This document shows, piece after piece, positions 9,348-21,187 of a stretch of DNA of 64,000 bases. The notes beneath the pieces were generated by a model that saw nothing but the letters and a program-made list of their open reading frames with translations, was not told where the DNA came from and ran no database searches. The stretch covers positions 682,001 through 746,000 of the forward strand of contig CP084611.1 in the NCBI GenBank assembly GCA_025917655.1. Reading direction: 5' to 3'. The translations under genes and the position numbers were made by a program. The stretch's first letter is position 1; each line of letters starts with the position of its first letter. This DNA is from Chlorella sorokiniana (taxonomy: Eukaryota > Chlorophyta > Trebouxiophyceae > Chlorellales > Chlorellaceae).

Positions 9348-12247
9348 CTACTGAGCGTCCAGCTGCTGCGATGCTTCGGAGAGCGGTTGCAGCTTGTAGG
9401 CTGAGCACCTCCTTGCCGCCCTGCAGCAGTACGGGACGGTACAGGCGGTCCCCAGCTCAGGCATGCACAGGCGGGAAGCGCAACGGCTGGAATGGTCGCA
9501 GCTCAACACTGCTGACTGCCCGTCTCCCCAGCCCCCTGCCAGCAACTCGTGCGTGGCTGGGCCGCTGCAGCACTCCCATCCCCAGCCCGCTGGCGCCCTC
9601 ACATTGTAGAAGCGGAACTGCGGCAGCCCCTTGACGGCCAGCTCCGCCGCCAGCCCCTCCAACTGCTCCTCCGTGGTGTCAAAGGAGGCGACTGTCACGC
9701 CCGGATACTTGGCCTGTGAGGCAGCGAATCAGGGAGGTGGGTGGCGGTTGGGATGTGGGAAGCAGTGCCAACAGCGGCAATTGGTTGCAAGAAAATTGAG
9801 CAAGAAAGGCAGGAAGCGTCATGGGAGCTTCAGCAGCACACACATGCAAATGCCGCCCAAGCTGCGCTGCAGCCGGAGCGGGTGTTGGCGGCTCACCTGC
9901 AAGTCTTCCACATGGGGCGCAATCATGCGGCACTTGTTGCACCACGGCGCCCAGAACTTGACCACCACCTTCTTGCCTGCATACGTGACATCGTTGGAAG
10001 GGGAACTGGAAAGGGGCCTCACAAACAGCACACCAGCTGCCAGGGGAGAGAAGAGGCTGCCAAGGAAGAGCGGCGGCGGTAAGCACCCGAAGCCACCAGC
10101 GCATCAAAGTCCTTCTTGCTGTGGATCTTGGACAGCTTCGAGGCGGCTTCAGCAGCCTCCTCCTGCACATCGTGGGCAAAAAGAGCAGCGCCGCCTTGCT
10201 CGACAGACACAGCTGGAGCTGCATGCCCCGCCGCGCGCTAGCTGCGCAAGCCGTGCCTCCAACCGGCCTCCAGCAAGGCACATCCCCTTCCCACCCCGAG
10301 CTGGTGGCGCACCTCGCCCACGCTCTCAAAGTATTCCAGCGACTTCTCGGGGTCTGCCACCATCGTCTTGTCGCCCGGCTTCCAGCCTGCAAGCCGGCAT
10401 GACAGCTCGCACGCGTGGGTGGCACGAGCGCAAACAAAAGCCCTCCCCCTCGACCTTTTTCCTGCTCCCGTTTGCCGTCCCCCTAGCACATCACTCCCGG
10501 GAGCTGGAAGGCAGGCTGGAGGGGCCCACCTGCCGGGCACACCTCCCCATGCTCCGCAACATACTGCACAGCCTGTGGGGGTGGAACAGGGAACACAGCA
10601 GAGCGGCGTGGGACACACACCTGCCCAGGCCTTGACCCCATTCCTGTTGAATTGGTTAATCTCATTTGCAGGGGGAAGTAACAAGACTGTGGGCAACTGC
10701 GGCAGCGCAGCAACTTTGTAGTGGCGCCAACCCCCACCTGCAGCGTGCGCAGCGCCGTCCACATTGCGGCCGATGGGGAAGTTGTTCACTGTGATGTGCT
10801 CCAGCACGCCCTGCGAGTGGGCGGCGGGTGGGGCAGTGTGTTGAGGAGGGGTGCCGCAGCAATGAGCGTGCGTGAGTGGTCCCCCCACAGAGCACGACAG
10901 CTGCTCCCAGTGTGGCCCGCAATCAATTGGTTCCACCGCGACGAGAACCCCGCCACCTGTCATGAAGTGCTTCATCTGTGCCTTCATCCGCACATGCAGC
11001 GCCCCCGCCCGCGCACCTCAGGGTTGATGATGTAGAGGCCGCGCAGTGCGATGCCGGCATCGCGTTTCAACACACCGTACCGGGCAGCCACCGCCTTGGT
11101 CACGTCGGCGAGGATGGGGATCTGCGAGCAGGCGGGTGGAGGGCGGGGTTGCGGTGTGGGGTAAGGGCCAGGCCGGGGTGGTGCGGTGTGGCATCGAGTT
11201 GGGGTGGGGGCAACAAACTGCAGCGGCATTGTGTGGCCCCATAGTGCCGGCAGGCCAGCAGGGTAGGCTGCCTGCGCGCCCCTCCCCCCCCGCAGTACCT
11301 GCATGAAGCCCAGGCCGCCCCGCTTGCGTGGGGTCTTGATCCAGGCCAGATGCACCTCCGGCGTGTCGGTGGAAGCGGCTAGCAGCTGCGGCAGGCGGGC
11401 CCAGAAGCAGGCGCGCGGCACGTCAGAACATCATGCAGCATCAGGTGCTGCACCGCAGGCAGCCCTGCACCTGGCAGGGGGCTGCCAGCGCTGCAGCTCC
11501 TCCCTGCTGTGCTGCTGCTGCTGCTCCTCCTTGCCGTGCAGCACCCGCACCGCCCGCACCAGCCCACCTGGCAGTTGAGCGCCTCAAACTCCTTGGCGCG
11601 GTCTGAGAAGGCGATGATCTCGGTGGGGCACACAAAGGTGAAGTCCTGGGCGGGAGGGATCCAGCAGCAGGCGGCATGAGCCTGCCGCTGCAGCCAGCTG
11701 CCCACACCGCCACAGCTGCATCACCTCCGGCGCCACCTCAGCCAAAAGCCAGAAGGCCTTCAGCGTGCTGCCAGCTGCACGCTGTCTGCGATGCGGGGAG
11801 GCGCACCTTGGGGTACCAGAAGAGGATGACGTACTTGCCCTTGTAGTCGTCCAGGCTGACCTGCTTCACCTCGCCGTTCACAATGGCTGCGCCGAAGGGG
11901 GTCATGTGGAACAGATATGAGCGGGGCACCCAAATACACAGGCGCGCGCCACGAGTTGCGCCACAGTGCAGCAATTTTGTAGACGGCTTGATGAAAGAAG
12001 GGGGACAAGCGGCCAGCATCAGATCAGGAGCGCTGTCGGCTGAGGCCGCGTCATCGGTGCCGCCGTCCGCCGACAACCCTACGTCTCACCTGGCAGGCTG
12101 AAGGAAGGAGCGGCCGATCCCACCTCCGCCTCTGGTTCAGGGTAGAACACGGCGGAATAGTCCTCCTCAGGTAGTGCCCAGGTGGGGCTGGAAGTGAAAG
12201 TGCGGGGTTGGGCACCCTCACTGTGCTCGCCAGGCTCTCGGCGGCAT
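9348..12247 (-). CDS. 2-Cys peroxiredoxin fused to a thioredoxin-like domain
   Basis: Thiol peroxidase. In order on the minus strand: Prx start ([11 protein letters not shown]), peroxidatic Cys in [55 protein letters not shown], and resolving Cys in [17 protein letters not shown], which makes it a typical 2-Cys enzyme. It continues in frame through a short helix ([20 protein letters not shown]) into a thioredoxin fold, [20 protein letters not shown], ending [11 protein letters not shown]. The active site is WCNKC rather than WCGPC. Thirteen exons fit: 12222-12247, 12090-12187, 11807-11886, 11568-11645, 11299-11385, 11017-11121, 10738-10810, 10530-10574, 10313-10386, 10088-10163, 9897-9976, 9603-9713, 9348-9420. 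The first exon is tentative and shows no clear transit peptide. The last exon needs a one-base shift to end [12 protein letters not shown]. The built-in Trx could reduce the Prx domain. Confidence 0.85.
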
Positions 12248-12738
12248 GCAAGGCGCTGATCAGCCCAGCACGAGATGCATGAGATACAATTGCATCGGTC
12301 TATGCTGCGCAGACACCGCGCAGGAGACGGCTGGCTGATTGCCCAAGCGCCCGCCGCATCTTAGCCTTTGTCGACCTGTAACTTGTAAGTAACTCGTCAA
12401 GTGTGGATCAAGATGCAATTGAGCTTGATGGCCAGGCCGTATGCCATGTCGGCATTTTCCAGCCCGCCCAGAGATGCAGGTTTCAGCGCGGCGCCTCGCC
12501 GCATTGTTAAAGGTCGATGTGTTAGGTAGATTGTAGGTAGCTGTGTAGAGTGGTGTAGGCAGGCAGAGGGTTGTAACCGCAGCTGCGCAAACGCCGGCCT
12601 GAGACGGCCATCAAGTCCTCCAGGACGGTCGCACGATGGTGAGAACACCTTGAGAATGCTCATGCTGAGGCGGGCGCCACTCTATCGCTACCAGCACCCC
12701 CGCCTTTTTGAGAGTGCGACCGCCCCCGCCCCTCTGAC

Positions 12739-15700
12739 CACTGCAGCGCCCCACTCGCTACTTCCAAAGCGAGCTGCTGGGCCCAGAGGGTGCAGCTTCG
12801 TTCAGCTGGAGCCCGTCTGGGGAGCTGCTGGCAGCTGCTGCGCAGAGTGTGAGTCGGGCGAGGGCGTCTCATCATCCGGTTTATCAAATGATATGTCCAT
12901 GCAGCAGTGCCCCACGCAGCCCCCAAGATTGCAAGCCGCTTTGGCATGCAAGCTGCCGCTCCTTATACTTGTCACAGAGGAAGAAGGTGGTCGTTTTCAA
13001 CGCAACCGGCGCCGTGGTGGCCAGCCTCACCGTGCCTGGTAAAGGCAGCTGCTGGCTGGTATGAGCCGACGTCGCATATGAGCCGCCTCCTGCTGCGGCG
13101 GCGCTGGCTGGCTGGGCACAGCCACCACCACCCTTGCGTTGCAGAAGCCCAGGCCCCAACTGTCCGCAGCCTACCCGCTGCTCCTCTGCCTCGTTTGCCT
13201 GCCATGCCGTCTCCGCTCCCTCGCTCACTCACCTGAGGGCCCCCGCCCCCGCGCCCCCCCCCCCCCAGATCCCGAGTTCCTGTATGACGAAACCCAGCAG
13301 GCTCCCGTGCTGGCGCTGGCCTGGCACCCTGCGGGCAGCCACCTCGCCATCCTGCCCCGCGGCCAGCCGTTTGCCATGGTGTGGGCCGCGAACGGGGACT
13401 TGGCGCGGGTGGATGGCGGCATCAAGGCAAGCGGGAACACATGTTTCCCCACACGCTCCCACTCAGCGCGTGTCAGCTGAGCAGGGAGCGGAGCGAGGGA
13501 ACAGTGTGCAGCACAACGGGGCCGCGATTCGAGCGTGCCGCCTGCGTCGCGTGGCCTGCGTTCTCGAGGCGGAGCGAGGCGCGCCTCACGGCATCCTGCT
13601 GCCGCCCGGCCCTGCCCCCTTTTTCCTGCCCTGCCCTGCAGCCGGCTGAAGTGACGGCGATGGCGTGGAGCCCGTCCAGCCTGCAGCTGGCGCTGGGCAC
13701 GGCGCGGGGCACGGGCGTCATCTGCAGCCTGGCCACCCGCGCGACCACCCCGCTGCAGCTGGGCCGCTCCACCAAGCCCGTCGCGTGCATGGCCTGGAGC
13801 GGCGCAGCGGCCCCTGGCGGCCTGCTCGCGCTGGCCTGCAAGGGCGGCGCGCTGCTGCTGGTCCGTGCGGCAGACGGCTGCGTGGCCCGCGCGCTGCAGC
13901 TGTCGAAGACTGTCGCCACCCAGCTGCTGTTTTGTGAGGCCGACGCCCCCGGCGGTGGAGGCGGCCGCCCCGCCACGGCCACCCCCGCCGGCTGCTCCCT
14001 GCTGGCGGCAAACCTGGGGGCGGTCCGTGGGCGTGTGGCAGCTGCCGCAGGCGCTGGCGGCGGACCACGGCGGCGCCAGCGGCGGCGTCTGCGAGCTGTC
14101 CTTCCGGGAGGGGTTTGGCCAGCTGGAGCAGTACTGCTGGCTGTCCCGCAGCCTCCTCCTCGCAGGCTTCTCCTCCGGCCAGCTGGTGGCGGCCGCCGTC
14201 GCGCTTGGCGGCGGCCTGCAGTACGGCGGCGGTACCGGCGCCGAAGTCTTCAGCAGCCGCGCGCTGGACCACGGCGTGGTCAGCCTGAGCTGGTGCCCCG
14301 CCAGCGGCCTGCTGGCGGCGGCGGGCGGCGGCCAGCTGGCCGTGCTGCGGTGCTGCCTGGGCGGCGGCGGCGAGCCGCCCGCTGCACCAGGAGGGGGCGC
14401 TGCTGGAGCTGGAGCGCAACCAGCGAGTTGCGTCGGTGCAGGCCAGTCCCTGCGGCCGCCTCCTCACACTGGCCACAGCTTCTGGCCGCCTGCTGCAGCT
14501 GCTGGCCTCGCCGCCTCTGCTGCACGGCGCCTGCGGCGGCCGCCTCGCCTACGTCGACCCCGCCGCCTCGACCGCCGAGGCGCGGCTGCTGGAGGCGGCC
14601 AGCCTGCTGCCGGGCGTGCGGCGAGCGCTTGGCGGCGGCGCTGCAGCTGCCCTGCGAGCCGGAGCTGCTGGCGCTAGGGCCCACCCACCTGGCGGCGGCC
14701 CAGGGCAACAAGGTGCGGCCGCTGGCCTGCTGGGCTCGCTGGACGCGCTGCCTTGCTTTCTTCCGCTCCTTTCCCCCTGGCTTCACAGGCCGGCTGGCGC
14801 CGTACCTGCTGCCGCTCGTTCAACAGCTTCATTTCCACTCCACTCCATTTCTCTTCCAGCCGCTCTCGCCTGCTTTCCTGGCTGCTGCCGCAGGTGTGGC
14901 TGCTGGCGCTGGAGCCCGACGCCGCCACCGGCCTGCCCCCGCCCCGCTGGAAGCCGAGTTCCCCGCCCCCATCCGCTGGATGCGCCTGGGCGCCGCCTGC
15001 CTGCTGCTGCTGGGAGAGGGCGGCCGCGTGTTTGTGCGGCTGGGGGCCCCGGGCAGGCGGCCGGCGACGTCGTCGAGCTGAGGCGAGTTGGTGGGGTTCG
15101 GCAGTTTACCCCTAACCAAACCGGGGGCAGGGGCAAATGTGGTGTGCAGCGCTGGTAGCCCAGCCTGCTGTTAGTTCTCCCCACTCTTCCGTACGCCGCA
15201 GGGGCGACCACGGCGAGCCGTTTGCTGCAGGCTGCGCCGCCCTCACAGAGCGCTGCATCTACGTCGGCCTGCCCAGCGGCGCGCTCGCCTGCTACCGCTG
15301 CTCCGACGCCGCGCTGCTCAGCGAGTTTCGCCACGAGGGTGGCGGCCTGACGGCGCTCTACCCCAGCGCAGACGGATCGATGTGAGGGGGAGGGGGCGAG
15401 GATCTTGAATCGGGCGGCGGCGTGGTCGTATGGTGCAGTGTGGCTTATGCTGGAGCATGTGCCGAGCAGCGGGTGCCACCCACCTCCCCATTCCATATGT
15501 CATGCTCTGCTCCAGTTTGTTGACTCATTTTGCTGCTGCCCTCCGCTGACACGACAGGCTGCTCTTCCAAGACGGCGAGGGCGGCGTGTTCCTCTACCAC
15601 GCCGCCCGCGGCCACCTCATGCCCCTGCCAGAGTACGCCGGGGCGGCCTGGCGGCGGCGGTTTGGGACGGCGGCGACCCCGCGCTGCTGCTGGTGGTCAG

Positions 15701-18700
15701 TGACGCGGGTGGGTGGCCCAGGGGCTGGCCGGTTGCCCGCGGGGGGCGGCAGGGGAGCCAGCAGGCTAGGCAGCTGCTGGCGATGTGACGCTCCCAAGCG
15801 CTGGCCCTGTTGCGCTCGCCAGGGCTCAACTTTTGATGATGTGTCTGGCCGTGCTTCTGCCTTGCAGGTACCGCCCAGGTGTACCGCCACATCCCGGCCT
15901 CGGTGCAGGGGCCCGGGGTGAAGCTGGTGGGAAGCCAGGCGGCGGCCAAGGGCGCCGTGCCGCTGGCGCTGCTGCGCGGCATCGCCACGTGGCACCTGCC
16001 CAGCGGCGGGTTGGACACTCAGCTGCTGGCCACGCATCAGGGTCTGGAGGAGGACGAGGCAGGGCCCGACGGCGGTACGGACAATGCCTTGGGCGGCGGC
16101 GGCAGCGGCCCGCGCCCGGCCACCTCAGCGGGCGGCGCGATCTGCTGGCGGCGCGCTGCCAGCAGGCCATCGCGCTGTGCCACTGGCCGGCCGCGCTGCG
16201 GGCCGCCACGGCGCTGGGAGACCCCGACGGGCTGCAGGAGCTGGCGCTGGCAGCCCTTCAGTTTCTGGAGGTGGGCGTGGCGGCGGCGGCGTTCGAGGCG
16301 GCCTGCGACGTGGAGGCGGCGGCGGCGCTGCGGCCGCTGCTGGGCGAGCAGGATGAGGGGCTGGTGATGGGCATGGCACTGGCCCTGACGGGAGGTGAGG
16401 AGGGAGGTTTTGGAGGCGAGGCCGGGTGCAGGGCCTGCATCGAGGGAGCACAGGGGGAGCTCTTGCACTGCAGCGCTGCGGTGCAAGCGCTCTCGAAACC
16501 TGCTTCTTTTGTTTTTGCTGCTGGGAAGCGAGAACGTGTTTGACCCATGCTGTCAGCAAGGCAATGGTGGGTTGCTGGTGGTGTCGCTGTTGAATCAGTA
16601 CAGCTTCCAACGGGCTGCAGGCGATGCGGACCGCGCGGAGGAGCTGCTGCTGGGCAGCTGCCGCCCAGCTGCCGCCATCGAGGCGGCGACAAGGGCGGGC
16701 CGCTGGGAGCGCGCCCTTGAGCTGGCAGAGACGCTGGAGCCGCATGCTGTTGGGGGCTGGCGCTGCTGCGGGGGCAGGCACTGGAGGCTGAGGGGCAGGT
16801 GTGTGTGTGTGTGTGTGTGTGGGGGGGGTGTTGTGTTAGGGGGTCAGAGAGTGTGTGTGTTGCGGGAGGGGGATGCATGTGCAGAGGGCTTAGAAGGGCG
16901 GTTGGATGGGGAGGTGCAGGGTGGCAGGTGGTTCTGGCTCCCCACAGCCGCGCATGCTGCGATGCCTGCCTCCACCACCAAGCCGGCCACAGGATCATCA
17001 TGGCCTGTTGTGGTCTTGCTGCTTCAGCGCAGCATATCCCCCTTGTGCAAGGTGCTGGTCTGCTTGCTGAGCCACAGGCAGCACTGCTTGACGCGCATGC
17101 CGCTCTGTGGCTGCCGCAGGCCGAGGCCGCCCTCGCCGCCTACCAGCTGGCGCGTGAATCGCCCGACTTGGTGACCGGGCGCCGCCGCGGCCCGCCGCCG
17201 CCTGGCCGAGTGCGTGGCTGGCACGGCGCGGTGCACCATCCTGGCGGGGGATGTCGAGCGCGGCGCTGAGCTGGCAGCGGCAGCGGGCGACGGCGCGCTG
17301 CTGCTGCAGTGCGCGGAGATGCTGGAGCAGGGTCAGCACCCGCGAGAGGTGAGTGAGTTGGTGGGGTGGCTGCGGGGGTGCCTGGTGCCGTGTGCTGCTG
17401 TGTGGGCCCTCCTGTGGGCACTGCTGGAAAAATTCCCTTGGAAGGGCTCAGCCAGCACGCGCAGTGGGGGCAGCCGGGGTTCTGCGATATGGCCCACAGA
17501 GGGCTGCGTTTGTTCTCCTGATGGGCCCTTTCCAGCCTGCCTCCCTCCGGCTTGCCTCACAACAGCCATGTCCCGCCCGTGTCCTGCCGCGCTGCGCACG
17601 CGCGCCTGTTCCCGTTCCACTGCCACCCCTTTCAAGCCTCTCACCTGCCCGCAGGCCGGCAAGCTGTATGCTGCGGCGGGGCAGCACGAGCGCGCCGCGC
17701 GCCTCTTCCTCTCCTGCCGCGAGTTTGGGCTGCTGGATGCAGAGATGGCCCACGCCGGCAGCCCTGAGCTCTGGCTGAAATACGCTCAGGCCAAGGAGGG
17801 TGAGCCTGTTGGGGCGCCGCGGTGGGGCGCTGCGGGCTCAGCCAGGTGCACGGGAGAAAGGGCAAGACAGGCTTGCAAAGGGCATGCTGTCCTTGGCTTG
17901 GCAAGGGTTGCTGCGGCGCACTCTTCCACAAGCTTTGCTTTTTTTTAACAAAGGTCGCCTGCGTGCGTGTTTGCTTGCTTGTGCTTCGCTGCTGTGCCTA
18001 CAGTGCCCTCTGCCCCTCCCTGCCTCTGCCCCCACAGACCTGGGCAGCTACCGGGATGCTGCCCGCGCCTACGAGCAGGCGGGTGACGTGGCAGCCGCCG
18101 TCCGCGTGATGCTGGAGAGGCTGGATGATATAGAGGCGGCGGCGGCGCTGGCAGACGCGCGTGGCGGTACCGAGGCGCGCCTGGCGGTGGCCCGCCACTG
18201 CGAGCGGGCGGGGCGGCTGGAGGAGGCCATGCGGCTGTACTGCCTGGCAGGGGCCTGTCCCGCCGCCTCCCTGGTCGCGCAGCGCAACGACTGCGTGCAC
18301 GCCTTTGCCGAGCTGGCGCGGGCGCAGGGCTGGGCGGAGGCTGCTGACCTGGCGGCCACCCATTACGAGCTGGACGGCCAGCTGGCGGCGGCCGGCGAGA
18401 TGGCGGCGATGGCGGGCCAGACCGAACGCGCCGCCAAGCTCTACCTTCAGGCGAGCAAGCGGCGTGCCGGCGCTGCTCGCTTTTCCAGGGATGGCCTTGG
18501 TGCAGCGGCTGATGCCCGTCCCCGCGCCGCCGCAGCATTCCCACTCGCTTCCTCCAACGCTGCGCCCCCTTGCCGCTGCCTGCAGGCCGGGGGAGACTCG
18601 GTCGCTGCCGCCGTCAATCTGGTTGGAGAGACGAAGGAGGGGGCGGCGGCGGCGTTGGTGCTGGCGCACCTGCAGGCGGCGGACGGGGCTGGGCCCGCCC

Positions 18701-20712
18701 TGCTGCAGCTGCACCTGGCCCTGGGCAGCTGGGGCCAGGCGTGTGAGGTGGCGGTGGCCTGTGCCGACAAGGAGCGAGTGGCTGGCAACTACAAGGTGGG
18801 CTACGGGGCCTTTGTTTGTTTCGCTTCGCCTGTTCACATCTACGGAGGTGAACGGATGCGGCACACGTTGTGGGGAGTGGTGTGGGTGGTTTTCTGTTGA
18901 GGGGCATAGGGGGCGGGGGAGGGGCTTTGGGAAAGTAAGCAAGCTGCGAGGGCGAAATACGCCAGCAACGCAGACTCGTTCCGCGGGCCGCTCTGCAAAG
19001 ATAGGCGGCCTGCTTTTAACGCTGCGGAGAACAATTGGAAGGCGCTTCGGCGCCGCCTGTCGGGCCCCGCGTGGGCTTGGGCCGCCGCGCCGGCCGCCTC
19101 GGCTGCCGGCTGCCTGTGGCGGCTTGAGGAGGGAGGCCGTGAGACCAGGCCACATTTTGACGCCTGCCTTGCCCCATCATTCGCCTGCCTTTCAAGGCAG
19201 GGCATTTCTTGCGATGCCGGCCTTCGCCCATCTCTGCCGCCCACTGCTGCTTTGTCTCCACCCCGCCCCCTCCACCCCATATACGCTTCCCCCACCCCCA
19301 TTCACCCCCTGCTTCCGTTCCTATCCTCCACTACCTGTCCGCGCAGTCTGCCCGCGACCAGCTGCTGCGCACGTGCCTGGAGCTGCAGGCGCGCGGCGCC
19401 CCCGCCTCCCCGCCGCTCCTCGCCTCCCTGCACACCCTGCACGTCTACACGCTGGTGCGCCAGCTGGTGCGCCAGGGGGACCACGCCGCCGCCGCCCGCC
19501 TGCTGCTGCTGGTGGCGCAGCGCATCTCCGAGTTCCCCAAGCACGCGGTGCCAATCCTCACCTCAACCGTCGTCGAGTGCCACCGTGCTGCGCTGCACGG
19601 CCCCGCGCAGGTGGGTGTGTGTGTGTGGGGGAGAGATGGTGCCTATGTAGGGAGTGGAAGGAGTGAAGGGCACGCAGATATAGGTGCTACGTGTGGAGGC
19701 CCTGCAGCCAGCCCCACCGCTGCCTCTTCGCTACAGCGTTGCTCGCCTGCACAGACTGGCGGGCTGTCTCTGCGGTTGCTCCTTTGCTTGTGCCTGCCCC
19801 TCATCCGCTCGCGTTGCTGTGAGTGCAGCGCTGGGCGGAAACGCTGGTGGAGCAGCACCCAGGCCAGGTGTCGGCCGCCTACGCAAAGAAGATTGAGGCC
19901 ATCGCCAAGCAGCCAGCCTGGTGGGTGATGGGGTGGTGGGGGTGTGGGGACCATAGCAGATGCCCGTGTGCCTGTCGAGTGTAGAGGGTAGTGGTGTGGT
20001 GTCGCTTCTGCTTTGTTGCAACAGTGCATTTGCAGTTGTGCACAATGGCAGTTTGACAGGGAAGAGCCTCCCCAGTCAACCGCATCCCTTCCCGCTGTCC
20101 AGGACCGCCGAGCAAGGCGAGCCAGAGCCCCGCGGCGACTGCCTCTTCTGCGGCGCCCCCGGCCCCGAAACCAGCCTCACCTGTGCCGCCTGCGCCCGCC
20201 CCCTGCCCTTCTGCGCCGCCAGCGGCAAGCGCATGCTGCTGGCAGACTGGAGCGAGTGCCCTGGTGAGACGGTTGCTTGTTTGTGGTGGCCGGCGGCGGC
20301 GTACCCTGCGGCTGGCTTTCCGTTTATTTTGTCGTCCATGTTACCAGTGCCTGCCTTGCTTTCCCAGGCTGCAATTGTTACATTATTCCTGCTGCGTGTC
20401 CCCTGTGCAGGCTGCCGCTTCCCGTGCCGAGGGCGGGACATGGCCCGCGCCGCCTCCCTGGACCGCTGCTGCCCGCTGTGCGAGGCGCCGCTGGAGGTGC
20501 ACGATGTGCGCCGCATCTTCGACCCCTTTGCCCACTGCCGCCGAACCGTGTTTGCCGGCCTGCTGGATGGCGGCCGCAAGGAGGGGGCTGAGGGTGGCAA
20601 GGGCGGCGCGGCAACGTGGCGGCTGCGCCCACATCGGGCGGCGCTTCACAACTGTTTGCTCTCCGCTTCATGGACCTGCACGTACTCTGCAATGGTCCAT
20701 CCCACTATTTGA
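12739..20712 (+). CDS. IFT144: IFT144/WDR19, intraflagellar transport complex A subunit
   Basis: IFT-A subunit for retrograde ciliary transport. The N-terminal WD40 propeller begins near 12739 (FSWSPSGELLAAAAQS, then RKKVVVFNATGAVVASLTVP after an intron at about 12850-12977). Helical repeats follow (QRAAGDADRAEELLLGSCRP, AGKLYAAAGQHERAAR, AAGEMAAMAGQTERAAKLYL). The diagnostic WDR19 block is ISEFPKHAVPILTSTVVECH (exon 19347-19611), then KKIEAIAKQPAW, then C-terminal zinc ribbons CLFCGAPGPETSLTCAAC and CPGCRFPCRG. The stop is at 20710. The first exon is unresolved. A GC donor follows VDGGIK near 13436. Breaks relative to the upstream copy: two bases missing near 14388, one near 15640, two near 17175; another near 14936 is shared by both copies. 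Only this copy has the 3' end, so it is the better candidate for a working gene. Confidence 0.85.
12994..18797 (+). repeat. Segmental duplication, unit B
   Basis: Second member of the direct repeat with 1-5745. Alignment starts at base 1 only because the window begins there, and the exon upstream at 12739-12850 shows that unit B continues to the left. The right end is near 18797, at the donor after AGNYK, followed by a roughly 550-base intron without counterpart at 5746. Confidence 0.93.
16799..16828 (+). repeat. GT microsatellite plus G run at an intron start
   Basis: About eleven GT units run straight into a G8 run, immediately after the exon end at 16798 in the second IFT144 copy. The matching place in copy one (3808-3845) is instead an imperfect GTGG/G-run. 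The tract starts at the 5' splice site itself. Confidence 0.9.
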
Positions 20713-20727
20713 ATCTTCGGTATCGTC

Positions 20728-20732
20728 TGTAA
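20728..20732 (+). promoter_or_regulatory. Probable TGTAA polyadenylation signal
   Basis: TGTAA lies 16 bases after the IFT144 stop codon at 20710-20712. UGUAA is the usual near-upstream poly(A) signal in chlorophyte green algae. The position supports both the gene end and the taxonomic reading, although a single pentamer is weak evidence. Confidence 0.5.
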
Positions 20733-21187
20733 GCCGAGGCAAGTGACGGCAGCAGGGTGCAGCGGCACAGTGCAGCAGCGGCTCCCTTAGTCACGCCCAG
20801 GTGGCAGCTCACAAGTCGGGGCGCGATTAACCGAAAGGTCATGGCTACTTGCAAGTCTGATGAGACCAGATTCAACCCTTGGAGCAGCCAGCTTGAATCG
20901 TGCGCTGCACCTCAGGTTCACCAGTTGAGCGGTGAGCACTTTGTCGCGAATGATGCTCCCGTATGTCAGATTCAATAGGTACCGTGCGTTCGATCATCGA
21001 TGATCCGCAAATCCGCGATAAGAGACTGCTTCAACCTGACGGCACGGCAGCCGCCGCTTCTGGGCTGCAGCGTGTTGCCAGTGCTTTTCACCCCAGGTTT
21101 CTACCTCTGCAGGGCCTTGTAAGCTTGACCGCTGGCTCTTCGCGGCATTGAAGAACACGGCTGTGACGGGAGCAGCGCCCAGCCGGG
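20733..21187. other. Intergenic, no feature seen
   Basis: About 450 bases between the IFT144 3' end and the start of the ACP6-like gene, and less GC-rich than its surroundings. It presumably holds the 3' end of one gene and the promoter of the next. I see no open frame or repeat worth naming. Confidence 0.5.

Noticed and set aside
9348-12247. 1-Cys peroxiredoxin (PRX6 type)
   Set aside because: A resolving Cys is present in [14 protein letters not shown], which is the typical 2-Cys C-terminal motif.
12739-20712. Identification as IFT140 or another WD40-TPR IFT protein
   Set aside because: The SEFPKHAVPILTSTVVECH block and the C-terminal paired CxxC ribbons are specific to WDR19/IFT144.
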